DNA of 64,000 bases from Pseudomonas sp. PDM18 (GCF_014852585.1 NZ_JACVBX010000016.1:62001-126000), one strand, 5' to 3'; positions 27,728 to 38,241 are shown, numbered from the stretch's first letter. The notes: generated by a model from the letters alone, not told the origin. Numbers and translations: made by a program.

Positions 27728-29134
<1,407 letters not shown>

Positions 29135-29174
29135 TCCGTGCGCCCGGCAACGGGCGCTTACGTGAGGCAAGGGT

Positions 29175-29600
29175 ATGGCTATTACTGTCCACTGCGACAT
29201 CGTCAGCGCCGAAGCGGAGATCTTCTCCGGTCTGGTCGAGCTGGTCGTAGCGCACGGCTCCCTGGGCGATCTGGGTATCGCTCCGGGCCACGCGCCGCTG
29301 ATCACCGAGCTCAAGCCGGGTCCGATCCGCCTGGTGAAGCAGGGTGGCGAGCAGGAGGTGTACTACATCTCCGGTGGCTTCCTCGAAGTACAGCCGAGCA
29401 TGGTCAAGGTTCTCGCCGACACCGTGATTCGCGCAGGTGACCTCGACGAAGCGGCTGCCCAGACCGCACTGAAGGAAGCTGAGAAGGCTCTGCAAGGTAA
29501 AGGTGCAGAGTTCGACTACAGCTCCGCCGCAGCCCGCCTGGCCGAAGCCGCAGCGCAACTGCGCACGGTCCAGCAGGTTCGCAAGAAGTACGGCGGCTGA
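29175..29600 (+). CDS. atpC: ATP synthase F1 subunit epsilon
   Basis: 141-residue inhibitor and coupling subunit: an N-terminal beta sandwich ([32 protein letters not shown]-type region reading [15 protein letters not shown]) and a C-terminal helical pair ([15 protein letters not shown] onward). Last gene of atpIBEFHAGDC. Confidence 0.97.
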   Translation: MAITVHCDIVSAEAEIFSGLVELVVAHGSLGDLGIAPGHAPLITELKPGPIRLVKQGGEQEVYYISGGFLEVQPSMVKVLADTVIRAGDLDEAAAQTALKEAEKALQGKGAEFDYSSAAARLAEAAAQLRTVQQVRKKYGG

Positions 29601-29636
29601 GCCGCGAAGTCCCCAGGGACTTCAGCGTCAAATAGG

Positions 29637-29666
29637 AAAAGGGTAGCCTTGGCTACCCTTTTTCTT
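29637..29666 (+). terminator. Terminator of the atp operon
   Basis: AAAAGGGTAGCC (29637-29648) pairs with GGCTACCCTTTT (29651-29662), followed by more T. A smaller hairpin, GAAGTCCC/GGGACTTC at 29606-29623, precedes it. Confidence 0.9.
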
Positions 29667-29712
29667 TTTCCACATCCGGGGTTTCCCCGGTCACCAGGAC
29701 GGTCCCTCACTC

Positions 29713-31080
29713 ATGTCCCTCGAAATCGTCATTCTTGCCGCTGGCCAGGGCACCCGCATGCGCTCGGCCTTGCCGAAAGTCCTGCATCCGGTCGCTGGCA
29801 AACCGATGCTTGCCCACGTGATCGATATCGCCCGTGGCCTCAGCCCGACGCGTATCCACGTGGTGATTGGCCATGGCGCCGACCTGGTGCGTGAGCGCCT
29901 GCAGGCAGATGACCTCAATTTCGTGATCCAGGAACAGCAGTTGGGCACCGGCCACGCCGTGGCGCAGGCCGCCCCGTTCCTGAGTGCGGACAATGTGTTG
30001 ATCCTCTACGGCGATGTGCCGCTGATCGAGCAACCGACCCTGGAGCGGCTGATGGCCCAGGCCACGCCGGAGCAGCTGGCGCTGCTGACCGTCGAGCTGG
30101 AAGACCCCACCGGCTACGGCCGCATCATTCGCGATGGCGCTGGCGAAGTTCAGGCCATCGTCGAGCAGAAGGACGCCACTGCCGAGCAGCGCGCCATCCG
30201 CGAAGGCAATACCGGTATCCTCGCTGCGCCGCGTGAGCGCCTGCTGGGCTGGTTGTCGCGTCTTTCCAACTCCAACGCCCAGGGCGAGTACTACCTCACC
30301 GACGTCATTGCCATGGCAGTCGGCGACGGCCTGCGTGTGGCCACCGCCCAACCTCAGGTGGCGATGGAGACCCAGGGCGCCAATGATCGCCTGCAGCTCT
30401 CCGAGCTGGAGCGCTTCTTCCAGCAGCGCGTGGCGCGACGCCTGATGGCCCAGGGCGTGACTCTGATCGATCCGGCGCGCTTCGACGTGCGGGGCGAAGT
30501 CAGCGTCGGCCGCGACGTGAGCATCGATATCAACGTGATCCTCGAAGGTCAGGTGGAGATCGAGGACGACGTGCAGATCGGCCCGAACTGCTATATCAAG
30601 GACAGCACCTTGCGCCGCGGCGCCATCATCAAGGCCAACTCGCACCTGGAAGGCGCCCACGTCGGCCCCGACAGCGACGTCGGCCCGTTCGCTCGCCTGC
30701 GTCCGGGCAGCGTGCTGGAGCGCAAGGTGCATGTGGGTAACTTTGTCGAGCTGAAGAACGCCCACCTGCAGGACGGCGTGAAGGTCGGTCACCTGACTTA
30801 CCTGGGCGACAGCGAAGTCGGTGCGCGCAGCAACATCGGCGCCGGCACCATTACCTGCAACTACGATGGCGCGAACAAATGGCGCACCACCATCGGCGAG
30901 GATGTATTCATCGGCTCCAACAATTCGCTGGTGGCGCCTGTGGATATCGGCACCGGCGCCACGACCGGCGCGGGTTCCACCATCACCGCCGAGGTTCCGG
31001 CCGGCACGCTCGGCGTCGGTCGCGCCAAGCAGCGGGTGATCGAAGGCTGGAAGCGCCCGGAAAAGATCAAGAAATCCTGA
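29713..31080 (+). CDS. glmU: Bifunctional UDP-GlcNAc pyrophosphorylase / glucosamine-1-phosphate N-acetyltransferase
   Basis: 455-residue enzyme making UDP-GlcNAc for peptidoglycan and lipopolysaccharide. The N-terminal nucleotidyltransferase domain has [19 protein letters not shown] and YGDVPLI. The C-terminal left-handed beta helix shows hexapeptide repeats and the acetyltransferase region [27 protein letters not shown]. Cytoplasmic. In P. aeruginosa I recall glmR-glmS close downstream; they are not here. Confidence 0.97.
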   Translation: MSLEIVILAAGQGTRMRSALPKVLHPVAGKPMLAHVIDIARGLSPTRIHVVIGHGADLVRERLQADDLNFVIQEQQLGTGHAVAQAAPFLSADNVLILYGDVPLIEQPTLERLMAQATPEQLALLTVELEDPTGYGRIIRDGAGEVQAIVEQKDATAEQRAIREGNTGILAAPRERLLGWLSRLSNSNAQGEYYLTDVIAMAVGDGLRVATAQPQVAMETQGANDRLQLSELERFFQQRVARRLMAQGVTLIDPARFDVRGEVSVGRDVSIDINVILEGQVEIEDDVQIGPNCYIKDSTLRRGAIIKANSHLEGAHVGPDSDVGPFARLRPGSVLERKVHVGNFVELKNAHLQDGVKVGHLTYLGDSEVGARSNIGAGTITCNYDGANKWRTTIGEDVFIGSNNSLVAPVDIGTGATTGAGSTITAEVPAGTLGVGRAKQRVIEGWKRPEKIKKS

Positions 31081-31089
31081 TACATAGGC

Positions 31090-31125
31090 ATCGTCCTGTG
31101 GGTAATTTGTTATCCACAGGACGAT
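31090..31125. other. Long hairpin carrying a DnaA box after glmU
   Basis: ATCGTCCTGTGGGTAA (31090-31105) and TTATCCACAGGACGAT (31110-31125) form a 16-bp stem with one G-T wobble and a TTTG loop. The right arm contains an exact DnaA box (31110-31118). A one-mismatch box (TTATTCACA) follows at 31138-31146. It may end glmU transcription, although no T run follows. Confidence 0.6.
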
Positions 31126-31198
31126 TCGCTGATTCCGTTATTCACAGGCCATCCCGTAAACCTCGGAGTGGCCCGTTCTCGCTGGAGCTTTCCCGGTC

Positions 31199-31786
31199 AT
31201 GCTTGGCGTCGCCATCCTGATCTTTCTGATCACCGACCCGTTCGGCAACATCGCGGTGTTTCTCGCCGCCCTCAAGTCGGTCCCCGCCGAGCGTCGTTTG
31301 AAAGTGGCACTGCGCGAGCTGCTGTTCGCCCTGGGCCTGCTGCTGCTGTTCCTCACCCTGGGCGAACACATCCTCACCGGCCTGGGTCTGTCCAAGGAAG
31401 CGACCGGCATCGCCGGGGGCATCATCCTCTTCGTGGTCGCCATGCGTCTGATCTTCCCCACGCCTCAGGGCGTACTGGGCGACATGCCGGACAACGAGCC
31501 TCTGTTCGTGCCGCTGGCGACGCCGGCGGTGGCGGGGCCATCCGCGCTGGCGATGCTGATCACCCTGCGCAGCACCTACACTGGTCCGTTGTGGGAGCTG
31601 TATCTCGCGGTGATCCTTGCCTGGGCGGCCACTGCCTTCATCCTGATGCAGGCGGCTTTCCTCCAGCGCTTCCTCGGCCCGCGCGGGCTGATGGCCGTGG
31701 AACGCCTGGCCGGCATGCTGCTGATCATGCTCAGTGTGAACATGCTCCTGCAGAACGTGCGCAGCTTCCTGCACATCGCTGCCTGA
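31199..31786 (+). CDS. MarC family (UPF0056) integral membrane protein
   Basis: 195-residue protein with about six membrane segments. The family pattern ITDPFGNIAVFLA opens the first segment, and TPAVAGPSALAMLITL, containing the conserved TPxxAGPGA-like stretch, lies mid-protein. Transport substrate is not established for the family, and despite the name it is not a proven drug pump. It lies between glmU and the amidase gene, 22 bases before the latter, so the two may be co-transcribed. Confidence 0.85.
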   Translation: MLGVAILIFLITDPFGNIAVFLAALKSVPAERRLKVALRELLFALGLLLLFLTLGEHILTGLGLSKEATGIAGGIILFVVAMRLIFPTPQGVLGDMPDNEPLFVPLATPAVAGPSALAMLITLRSTYTGPLWELYLAVILAWAATAFILMQAAFLQRFLGPRGLMAVERLAGMLLIMLSVNMLLQNVRSFLHIAA

Positions 31787-31808
31787 CGCTTTGCCCCTGA
31801 GAATCGCC

Positions 31809-32591
31809 ATGATCCTGCGTGTCCTGACCTTTGCCTTGCTCACCACTCTGCTCGCCGGCTGCGCCGACAAGGGCCTGCAGATCGATCGCGAGCATGTGTC
31901 GAAGAACCAGGACAGCCGCATCCAGTACGTCATCGTCCACTACACCTCGGCCGACCTGCCGCGCTCGCTGGCGCTGCTGACCCACGGCGAAGTGAGCGCG
32001 CATTACCTGATCGGTGACAACCCGCCGACCATTTACCAACTGGTCGACGAGAACCGTCGTGCCTGGCACGCCGGCGCCAGCGAATGGCAGGGACGTACCT
32101 GGCTCAACTCCACCTCAATCGGCATCGAGCTGGTGAACCCCGGCTACCGCGTTACTCCAAGCGGGAAGATCTGGTATCCGTACCCCGATACGCAGATCGA
32201 CGCGCTCATCGCCTTGCTCAAAGACATTACCAAGCGCCAGGGCATTACTCCGGAACACATCCTTGGCCACAGCGATATCGCCCCGCAGCGCAAGGTCGAT
32301 CCGGGCCCGCTGTTTCCCTGGAAGAAACTCGCCGAAGCTGGCCTGATTCCCTGGCCGAAGCCGGGTGAGCTTGCTCGCCGCCTGACCGAGTTGAACGGCC
32401 AACTGCCCGCTCCGGGCTGGTTCCAGCAACAGCTGGCACGCCACGGTTACGCGGTGCCGCTCGATGGGGTGATGGATGAGGAAACCCGCAACGTGATCGC
32501 GGCGTTCCAGATGCGCTTCCGCCCGGAGCGCTTCGACGGCGAACCTGACCTGGAAACCGCCGCGCTATTGCTGGCGGTACCGACCTCCTAA
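31809..32591 (+). CDS. ampDh2: N-acetylmuramoyl-L-alanine amidase, AmpDh2-type lipoprotein
   Basis: Zinc amidase (260 aa) that cuts the muramyl-alanine bond of peptidoglycan. The lipobox LLAGC at residues ~13-17 points to a lipid-anchored periplasmic enzyme. The Amidase_2 domain shows VIVHYTSAD (zinc His), SAHYLIGD and GHSDIAPQRKVDPGPLFPW (second zinc His and Asp/Lys). A C-terminal peptidoglycan-binding helical domain starts around 195. I chose ATG at 31809 over an upstream TTG because of the signal peptide. In P. aeruginosa AmpDh2 helps damp ampC induction. Convergent with kinB, overlapping by 4 bases. Confidence 0.9.
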   Translation: MILRVLTFALLTTLLAGCADKGLQIDREHVSKNQDSRIQYVIVHYTSADLPRSLALLTHGEVSAHYLIGDNPPTIYQLVDENRRAWHAGASEWQGRTWLNSTSIGIELVNPGYRVTPSGKIWYPYPDTQIDALIALLKDITKRQGITPEHILGHSDIAPQRKVDPGPLFPWKKLAEAGLIPWPKPGELARRLTELNGQLPAPGWFQQQLARHGYAVPLDGVMDEETRNVIAAFQMRFRPERFDGEPDLETAALLLAVPTS

Positions 32592-34381
32592 ACCGGCAGC
32601 AGCAGGTAGAAGCGCGAGCCCTTGCCCTGTTGCGAACGCAGGGCGATGCGTCCGCCATGCAGTTGCACGATTTCCCGGCATAGTGCCAGGCCAAGTCCTA
32701 CGCCGCCTTTCTTGCGGCCCACCTGCACGAAGGGTTCGAAGATACGCCCTTGCTGGCTGAGCGGGATGCCGTCGCCGCTATCTTCCACGGCAATTGCCAC
32801 GCGCTCTTCCTGGCAGCGCGCCTGCAGGCGGATGGTGCCGCCGTCGGGCGTATGGCGCAGCGCGTTGCCGATCAGGTTATCCAGCACCCGCTCGATCTGC
32901 GTGCGGTCGACATTGATGGCAGGCAGCCCCTCGGCTATCTCCAGGTCCAGCTCGATGCGCTTGTCTTCGGCCGGCCCGATGAAGCGCTGGTGCGCCTGGC
33001 GCAGCAGGTCGCCGACATCGCAGAGCTGCAGTTCGAGCTTCTGGGTGCCGCTCTGGTAGCGGGAGAAATTCAGCAAGTCGTTGATCAGCCGCACCAGACG
33101 GTGCATCTCCTCGTCCACGGTGCGCACCAGGTCGCGCTCGCGGGATTCCTCGGGAAACTTCAGCCGCTCGGCGAGCAGGCCGAAGGCCATGTGCATGCCG
33201 GTCATGGGCGTGCGCAACTCGTGGGAAGCACGCAGCACGAAGTCGTTGCGCACGCGCTCGAAGGCACGCTGCTCGGTGACATCGCGTACCACCATCACAG
33301 CGCCGATGCTGCGCCCGTCGTCGTGGCTGACCGGCGACATGCCCCAGGTCAGTAGTCGGCTCTCGCCGCTCACCTCCACCACTAGGTCCTGCGGGGTTTC
33401 CTCCAGCAGGTTGCCGGTCAGGACGCGCTGCACTGCCTGCGTCAGCGCCGGGTTGTCGAGCATCGTGCCCAGCTCCTGGCCCTGGGGATCGCTGTGGGAA
33501 AACAGCTGGCGCGTGGCGACCGGATTGGCGTGCTCGATTCGGCCGTGTCGGTCGAGGATCACCAGGCCGTCGTCGATGCTGTCGAGCACCGCCAGCAGGC
33601 GTTTGCGGCCTGACCCCAAGGCCTCGGTGTTGCTCGCGCGGTAAAGCCGCAGGGCTTCGGCCATCAGACCGAAGCGGCGGCTTAGCGAGGACATCTCGGA
33701 GACGCCGGAAACTGGCAGGGTGACGTCGAATTCGCCCTGGCCGATCTTGTCCGCGGCTTTGGCCAGCGTCTCGATGGGCGCGCCGAATCGGCGGGCGATG
33801 TTGTGGGCGGTGATGAAGCCGACCACCAGGATGGCGATGCCGATGAGCCCGAGCAGCCCGCTGACCAGCAGAGTGCGGTCGCGGGCCGAACGCTCATCGG
33901 CGCTGATATTGTCCATCGCGCCCTGGTGCAAGGCCAGCAAGCGGTTGCGCAGAGCATCGAGGGTGCGGCTCAGGTCGCTGTCCTCCAGCAACTCCGGGCG
34001 CCCCGGGCCGGGCGTATCGGTGGCCTCGATGAACAGACGGTGAGCATCGGCGATTTCCGTCATGGCCTGGCGCTCACTGCTGTTGCGCGCCATCGCGCGC
34101 CCCCGCTCGAGCGCCTGGGCGAAGTGCGTGCGGGCCTGTTCCAGGCGCTCCGGGCTCGGCCGCGCACTGAGTATCTGCACCAGTTCGTCGCCCAGAGCCT
34201 GGCGCAGGCGCTGGGAGACCTCGATGGCGTCGAAGTTGTGCTGGATCAGTTGGGCTTGTTCACGGCCGGTCAGCACCACGCTGAACAGCCCGAGGAGCAG
34301 TCCCAGCAGCGCTACCGTGATCAGCGCCGAGATGCTCAGGAAGAGTCTCGTGCGCAGCGTCATCGGGATCGGCAGGTTCAC
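32588..34381 (-). CDS. kinB: Sensor histidine kinase KinB
   Basis: Inner-membrane sensor (597 aa). The first membrane helix is at residues ~12-35, a periplasmic helical sensor region spans ~36-165, the second helix is ~170-192, then a HAMP domain (AHNIARRFGAPIETLAKAAD), a PAS domain (LLAVLDSIDDGLVILDRHGR), HisKA with phospho-acceptor in ASHELRTPMTG, and a HATPase with N box DNLIGNALRHTP and G box DSGDGIPLSQQG. Start is GTG at 34381, overlapping the algB stop. The partner of AlgB; in P. aeruginosa the pair governs alginate, virulence and quorum-linked behaviour, with KinB mainly acting as AlgB phosphatase. Confidence 0.93.
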   Translation of the reverse strand: MNLPIPMTLRTRLFLSISALITVALLGLLLGLFSVVLTGREQAQLIQHNFDAIEVSQRLRQALGDELVQILSARPSPERLEQARTHFAQALERGRAMARNSSERQAMTEIADAHRLFIEATDTPGPGRPELLEDSDLSRTLDALRNRLLALHQGAMDNISADERSARDRTLLVSGLLGLIGIAILVVGFITAHNIARRFGAPIETLAKAADKIGQGEFDVTLPVSGVSEMSSLSRRFGLMAEALRLYRASNTEALGSGRKRLLAVLDSIDDGLVILDRHGRIEHANPVATRQLFSHSDPQGQELGTMLDNPALTQAVQRVLTGNLLEETPQDLVVEVSGESRLLTWGMSPVSHDDGRSIGAVMVVRDVTEQRAFERVRNDFVLRASHELRTPMTGMHMAFGLLAERLKFPEESRERDLVRTVDEEMHRLVRLINDLLNFSRYQSGTQKLELQLCDVGDLLRQAHQRFIGPAEDKRIELDLEIAEGLPAINVDRTQIERVLDNLIGNALRHTPDGGTIRLQARCQEERVAIAVEDSGDGIPLSQQGRIFEPFVQVGRKKGGVGLGLALCREIVQLHGGRIALRSQQGKGSRFYLLLPV

Positions 34382-35724
34382 AGGCTGTACTGCTTGCGCT
34401 TGCGATAGAGGGTGGAAGCGTCGATCCCCAGGGTCTTGGCGGCTTGGTCGAGGGTTGCGCTGGAGGCCATCACGGCAGCGATGTGGGCTTTCTCCAGTTC
34501 TTCCAGGCTCATGGCTTCTCCGATGCGCGGCGCGGAGCTGGTGGTTTGTTCGCCAATCGCAAGCTGCTCTACGCCAATTAGATCAAAATTGCAGATGATG
34601 CTTGCACGTTCGATCACGTTGCGCAGCTCTCGCACGTTCCCCGGCCAGTTGTAGCGGCGCAGCAGTGCGCGAGCCTCGTCGGTGAAGCCGCGAGCGGGGC
34701 GGCCGTAATCCTTCACGAAGCGGGCAAGGAAGCGCTCGGCCAGTCCGATGATGTCCTCGGCACGTTCGCGCAGTGGTGGCAGGTTCAGCACGATGACGTT
34801 CAGCCGGTAGAGCAAGTCCTCGCGGAAAGCGCCCTGGGCGACCATGCCGGCCAGATCGCGGTTGGTGGCGGCTAGGATGCGGACGTCGGCATTGCGGGTC
34901 ACCGGGTCACCAACGCGCTCGTACTCCTTGTCCTGGATGAACCGCAGCAACTTTGGCTGCAGAGTGAGGGGAAAATCGCCGATCTCGTCGAGGAACAGCG
35001 TGCCACCATCCGCCTGGCTGATGCGCCCGAGGGTGTTTTCGGTGGCTCCGGTGAAGGCGCCCCGGCTGTGGCCGAACAGCTCGCTTTCCATCAGTTCGGC
35101 GGTCAGGGAAGGGCAGTTGATCGTCACGCAGGATTTCTTTGCGCGCTTGCTCCAGTTGTGGATCGCCCGCGCCAACTCGCCCTTGCCCGAGCCGGATTCG
35201 CCGAGGATGAGGATATTGGCGTCGGTGGCGGCGACCTGGCGGGCGGTTTCCAGCACAGCGGCCATCGCCGGGCTGTGGGATTCCAGTACATCGCCCTGTT
35301 TGCGCATCTCGCCTTCGAGCGCCTCGATGCGCGCGGTCAATTGGCGCACCTCCAGTTGCTTGGCGGCGGCCAGGCGCAGCTGGTCGGGGCTGCAGGGTTT
35401 CACCAGGTAATCGACGGCGCCGGCCTGCATGGCGTCCACGGCGGTGTCCACTGCCGAATGCGCGGTGACTATCACCACGCGCATCCAGGGTGCCTGCACG
35501 CGCATCTGCGCCAGTACATCCAGGCCGTTGTCATCCCCCAGGCGCAGGTCGAGGAAGCAAAGGTCGAACACCTGGCGCTGCAGCAGGTTCTCGGCCTGCT
35601 GCGCACTGCTGGCGGTAGCCACGCTGTAGCCCTCGTCCTCGAGGCAGTAGCGGAACGAGCGCAGGATGGCGGACTCGTCATCGACCAGCAGGATCCGGCC
35701 TTGCTGTTCAGGCGTTGCGTCCAT
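34378..35724 (-). CDS. algB: NtrC-family response regulator AlgB
   Basis: 448-residue regulator. The receiver domain has its phospho-acceptor Asp in CFLDLRLGDDNG. The AAA+ central domain has Walker A GESGSGKGE, the sigma-54 contact loop GAFTGA and Walker B GGTLFLDEIGDF. The C-terminal Fis-type helix-turn-helix ends STLYRKRKQYSL. Walker A reads GKGE, as I recall for AlgB, rather than GKEL/GKEV. The intact GAFTGA is notable because a divergent sigma-54 promoter sits in its upstream gap. Confidence 0.94.
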   Translation of the reverse strand: MDATPEQQGRILLVDDESAILRSFRYCLEDEGYSVATASSAQQAENLLQRQVFDLCFLDLRLGDDNGLDVLAQMRVQAPWMRVVIVTAHSAVDTAVDAMQAGAVDYLVKPCSPDQLRLAAAKQLEVRQLTARIEALEGEMRKQGDVLESHSPAMAAVLETARQVAATDANILILGESGSGKGELARAIHNWSKRAKKSCVTINCPSLTAELMESELFGHSRGAFTGATENTLGRISQADGGTLFLDEIGDFPLTLQPKLLRFIQDKEYERVGDPVTRNADVRILAATNRDLAGMVAQGAFREDLLYRLNVIVLNLPPLRERAEDIIGLAERFLARFVKDYGRPARGFTDEARALLRRYNWPGNVRELRNVIERASIICNFDLIGVEQLAIGEQTTSSAPRIGEAMSLEELEKAHIAAVMASSATLDQAAKTLGIDASTLYRKRKQYSL

Positions 35725-35858
35725 TCAGCGATTTCCTCCGTTGTGTGATTCGTTGTTGTAAGGGGTGCGATTTTTCTTAGTCCAGGGATTTTCGTGCAAG
35801 TTGCAAGAATCTTTCTGAAGTCTCGGGCAGGGTGCACAGTGCCGGTTACGCCCAGGCG

Positions 35859-35874
35859 ATTCAACACATTGAAT
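35859..35874. promoter_or_regulatory. Inverted repeat, possible activator site
   Basis: ATTCAA, CACA, TTGAAT form a perfect 6-bp inverted repeat ending 28 bases before the sigma-54 promoter. It could be a regulator half-site pair or simply an AT-rich feature. Confidence 0.3.
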
Positions 35875-35901
35875 TACAAGAATTTTATCCACAAATCGCA
35901 C

Positions 35902-35916
35902 TGGCACGGCGCTTGC
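35902..35916 (+). promoter_or_regulatory. Sigma-54 promoter for the BON-domain gene
   Basis: TGGCACGGCGCTTGC matches the -24/-12 consensus TGGCACG-N4-TTGC exactly, with GG at 35903-35904 and GC at 35915-35916. It lies 38 bases before the chosen start. An exact DnaA box (35885-35893) lies just upstream. The divergent gene is algB, an enhancer-binding regulator with an intact GAFTGA loop. Confidence 0.8.
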
Positions 35917-35954
35917 GAATCCAATGTTGCACCATCGTTTGCCGGAGACGCGCC

Positions 35955-36809
35955 ATGCCTAACCCGAAGATCCTCGCCCTTGCACTGAGTTCCGCGCTGC
36001 TCGCCCTGCAGCCGCTGGCCAGCCACGCCGCCGAGGCCGGGCTGAGCGCGCAACTGGCCGAGGCGCGCCAGGAAGGTTCGATCTGGACGGCCATCAACCT
36101 CAACCGCGAACTCAAGCCCTACGCGATCAAGGTGGATGTAGAAAACGGCCGCGCGCGGCTGACGGGTGCCGTGGCCAGTGAAGAACAGAAGTCGCTGGCC
36201 GGGCAGATCGCCGGCAGTGTCGAAGGCATCACCGCTGTGGATAACCAGTTGGGTGTCGATGCTTCTCAAGCTGATGCACAGAACACCGGCACCACCAAGG
36301 ACGAAGGCGTGGTGCAGAAGTGGGATGACGCCACGCTGGCGGCGAGGGTGAAATCCAAGCTGCTGCTGGAAAAGCGCGGCGAAGGCTTGGATATCAAGGT
36401 CACCAGCAAGTCCGGCGCGGTCACCCTCGAAGGCACGGTAATCAGCGAGGAGGCCAGCCAGCAGGCCGCCCACCTGGCCGCGCAGACCGAAGGCGTGAGC
36501 GCTGTGGATAACCGACTGCGGGTCGACCCGGACGCCGCCTCCACGCAGACATTCGAAAAGTCCGTCGGCGATGCCCAGGCCGCCGTGAGCGACGCCTGGA
36601 TCACCAGCCAGATCAAGGCCGGCATCCTCTCCGCCCATGCGCTGAAGGGGCTTTCCATCGGTGTTTCCACTCGCGATGGCGTGGTGACCCTCAGTGGCCA
36701 GGTGCCCACTGCCGACGAGCGCCAGCAATTGATCGATTCCGCCAGCAAGACCCGTGGTGTGCGCGAGGTGGACGCCACTGCGCTGAAGGTGGCCGGCCAG
36801 GCTGCCTGA
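35955..36809 (+). CDS. Periplasmic protein with three BON domains
   Basis: 284-residue protein with a clear signal peptide (MPNPKILALALSSALLALQP, cleavage near SHAA). Three repeated BON units (roughly 45-105, 118-185 and 205-280) each carry the G-V-T-L-x-G-x-V pattern: ENGRARLTGAV, KSGAVTLEGTV, RDGVVTLSGQV. BON proteins such as OsmY bind membranes and help with osmotic or envelope stress. Two perfect DnaA boxes coincide with AVDN codons in successive repeats (36236, 36503). ATG at 35955 follows the sigma-54 promoter. Role inferred as envelope stress protection. Confidence 0.85.
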   Translation: MPNPKILALALSSALLALQPLASHAAEAGLSAQLAEARQEGSIWTAINLNRELKPYAIKVDVENGRARLTGAVASEEQKSLAGQIAGSVEGITAVDNQLGVDASQADAQNTGTTKDEGVVQKWDDATLAARVKSKLLLEKRGEGLDIKVTSKSGAVTLEGTVISEEASQQAAHLAAQTEGVSAVDNRLRVDPDAASTQTFEKSVGDAQAAVSDAWITSQIKAGILSAHALKGLSIGVSTRDGVVTLSGQVPTADERQQLIDSASKTRGVREVDATALKVAGQAA

Positions 36810-36841
36810 CTTCCACCCTTTTCTTTGCAGGAGTACTTGTC

Positions 36842-37276
36842 ATGACTCGCACGACCAGTCAGCTCAATGAACTCATCGAGATAACCCGTGACGGCCAGCG
36901 CTTCTACCAGCACGCCATCCAGGAAGTGAAGGATGCGCGGCTGCAGCGGCTGTTCCAGTCCATGGCGCAGGCCAAGACCGACGTGATCAACGCCCTTGCC
37001 GGGAAGGTTGCCGCCAATCATGAAGACCCCGCTACCGGCGGCACGCTGCTGGGCAAACTGCGCCAGGTCTATGCCGACACCCGCGCGACCCTTGCCAGTG
37101 ATGAAGGCGCCACCTATGTGGCCCAGTTGGAGGAAGCCGAGGACCGCATCCTCCATGCCTTCGAGGACGCGCTGGAGAATGGCACGCCGGAAACCCAGGC
37201 GATGCTGCGCGCCGAATTGCCCAAGGTACGGGCCTGCCACGACCAGATGAGCGAGCTGAAGCACTCGCTGAAGTGA
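36842..37276 (+). CDS. PA2169-type four-helix-bundle protein (DUF2383)
   Basis: 144-residue, mostly helical, charged protein with no signal peptide (TSQLNELIEITRDGQRFYQH, AEDRILHAFEDALENG). The pattern of acidic and His residues in paired helices recalls ferritin-like or DUF2383 bundles, often stress-induced. It lies 32 bases after the BON gene with GCAGGAG as ribosome binding site, so it is probably in the same transcript. Function unknown. Confidence 0.75.
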   Translation: MTRTTSQLNELIEITRDGQRFYQHAIQEVKDARLQRLFQSMAQAKTDVINALAGKVAANHEDPATGGTLLGKLRQVYADTRATLASDEGATYVAQLEEAEDRILHAFEDALENGTPETQAMLRAELPKVRACHDQMSELKHSLK

Positions 37277-37555
37277 TGGGGTTCACAAGAGCGCAGGGAG
37301 GCGCTCCGCCGTCGGGATTGCAAATCGCACGACCTATCCCGACCCATCGTGCAGGATGCGGCAGAAAGGTATCTCATTCATATATTTAAAATATTGATTT
37401 AAAAGGAAAAAATAGGATTCATCAGACTGGCATGCGGCGTGCAATTCCTACTGCAAGACAGTCAACAGAACCACCCGCGACGACAAGAACCGGAAAGGCC
37501 AAGGAAATCGCCTCAAGGTTCGACAGACAGATCGGCGACGGGCAGGAGAAACGGG

Positions 37556-37873
37556 ATGAACAGCGGAACCAACAGCCAAGTGCAAGTCGCGCGTATCGAT
37601 GTGTGGAGCCGGATCTTCTTCGCCGGTGCCCTGCTGCTGTTGCTGATCAACCAGGTGCAGCTGCAGATGCAGGTTTCCCGGGCCCAGGCTGCCAGCGCAT
37701 CGGTCAGCTACGTTCCGGCCGTCTCCAGCACGCCCGATTTGTACCGCGAAGCGTCGCGTTATCCACAGGCTGCCCCCGCTCGTAATCAAGCGCAGGTGCT
37801 GCAGGCGCCCCAGGCGCAAACCCAGGCTCAGGTCCAGCCGATGGCTCGCCCGCAGGGCGGCTGGGTGTTCTGA
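37556..37873 (+). CDS. Small membrane-anchored Gln/Ala-rich protein
   Basis: 105-residue protein of unknown function. One membrane helix (WSRIFFAGALLLLLINQVQL, ~residues 18-37) is followed by a Gln/Ala/Pro-rich tail (ARNQAQVLQAPQAQTQAQVQ) ending in GGWVF. No cleavable signal is obvious, so the tail is likely periplasmic. ATG at 37556 has GGAG about eight bases upstream. The 279-base gap before it contains an AT-rich palindrome (ATATTTAAAATAT, 37382-37394) that could be a promoter. A DnaA box lies at 37759-37767. Could be a genus-restricted gene. Confidence 0.65.
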   Translation: MNSGTNSQVQVARIDVWSRIFFAGALLLLLINQVQLQMQVSRAQAASASVSYVPAVSSTPDLYREASRYPQAAPARNQAQVLQAPQAQTQAQVQPMARPQGGWVF

Positions 37874-38041
37874 CCTTCCTTACTGATCTGATTTCTGAAT
37901 CGCTGGCAAGCCGTTGGCTTGCCCGATAGGTCCGCAGTGCCCGGAAGCGCCCGGGCGGACAGCCCTTCCGGAGACTGCCTTGTACTCCGGAGCAGGTACC
38001 CGAAGGGGTGCCGAACCGACAACGAGAAGAGGAGAGACCCC

Positions 38042-38203
38042 ATGCTTAGCTGGGCACTGACATTCCTGATCATCGCCATCATCGCCGCGGTCCTTGGCTT
38101 CGGTGGCATCGCCGGCGCCGCGACCAGCATCGCCAAGATCCTGTTCGTGATCTTCCTGGTGCTGTTCATCGTGTCCTTCGTCATGGGCCGTCGCCGGGGC
38201 TGA
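38042..38203 (+). CDS. DUF1328 (YtjA-type) small membrane protein
   Basis: 53-residue protein with two hydrophobic helices ([20 protein letters not shown] and the [17 protein letters not shown] stretch) around a GIAGAATS turn and a basic RRRG end. This is the DUF1328/UPF0391 pattern of small, stress-linked inner-membrane proteins. Strong ribosome binding site AGAGGAGAG. 38 bases before ivy. Confidence 0.9.
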   Translation: MLSWALTFLIIAIIAAVLGFGGIAGAATSIAKILFVIFLVLFIVSFVMGRRRG

Positions 38204-38241
38204 CGCCGCGGACCGGCAGAAGTTGAACAAGGAGCGTAGCG

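Noticed and set aside
31791-31808. Upstream TTG start extending the AmpDh2 gene
   Set aside because: It would add six residues before a good lipoprotein signal that begins at the ATG at 31809.
37439-37555. N-terminal extension of the small Gln-rich protein
   Set aside because: The added residues are polar and basic with no ribosome binding site, whereas GGAG precedes the ATG at 37556.
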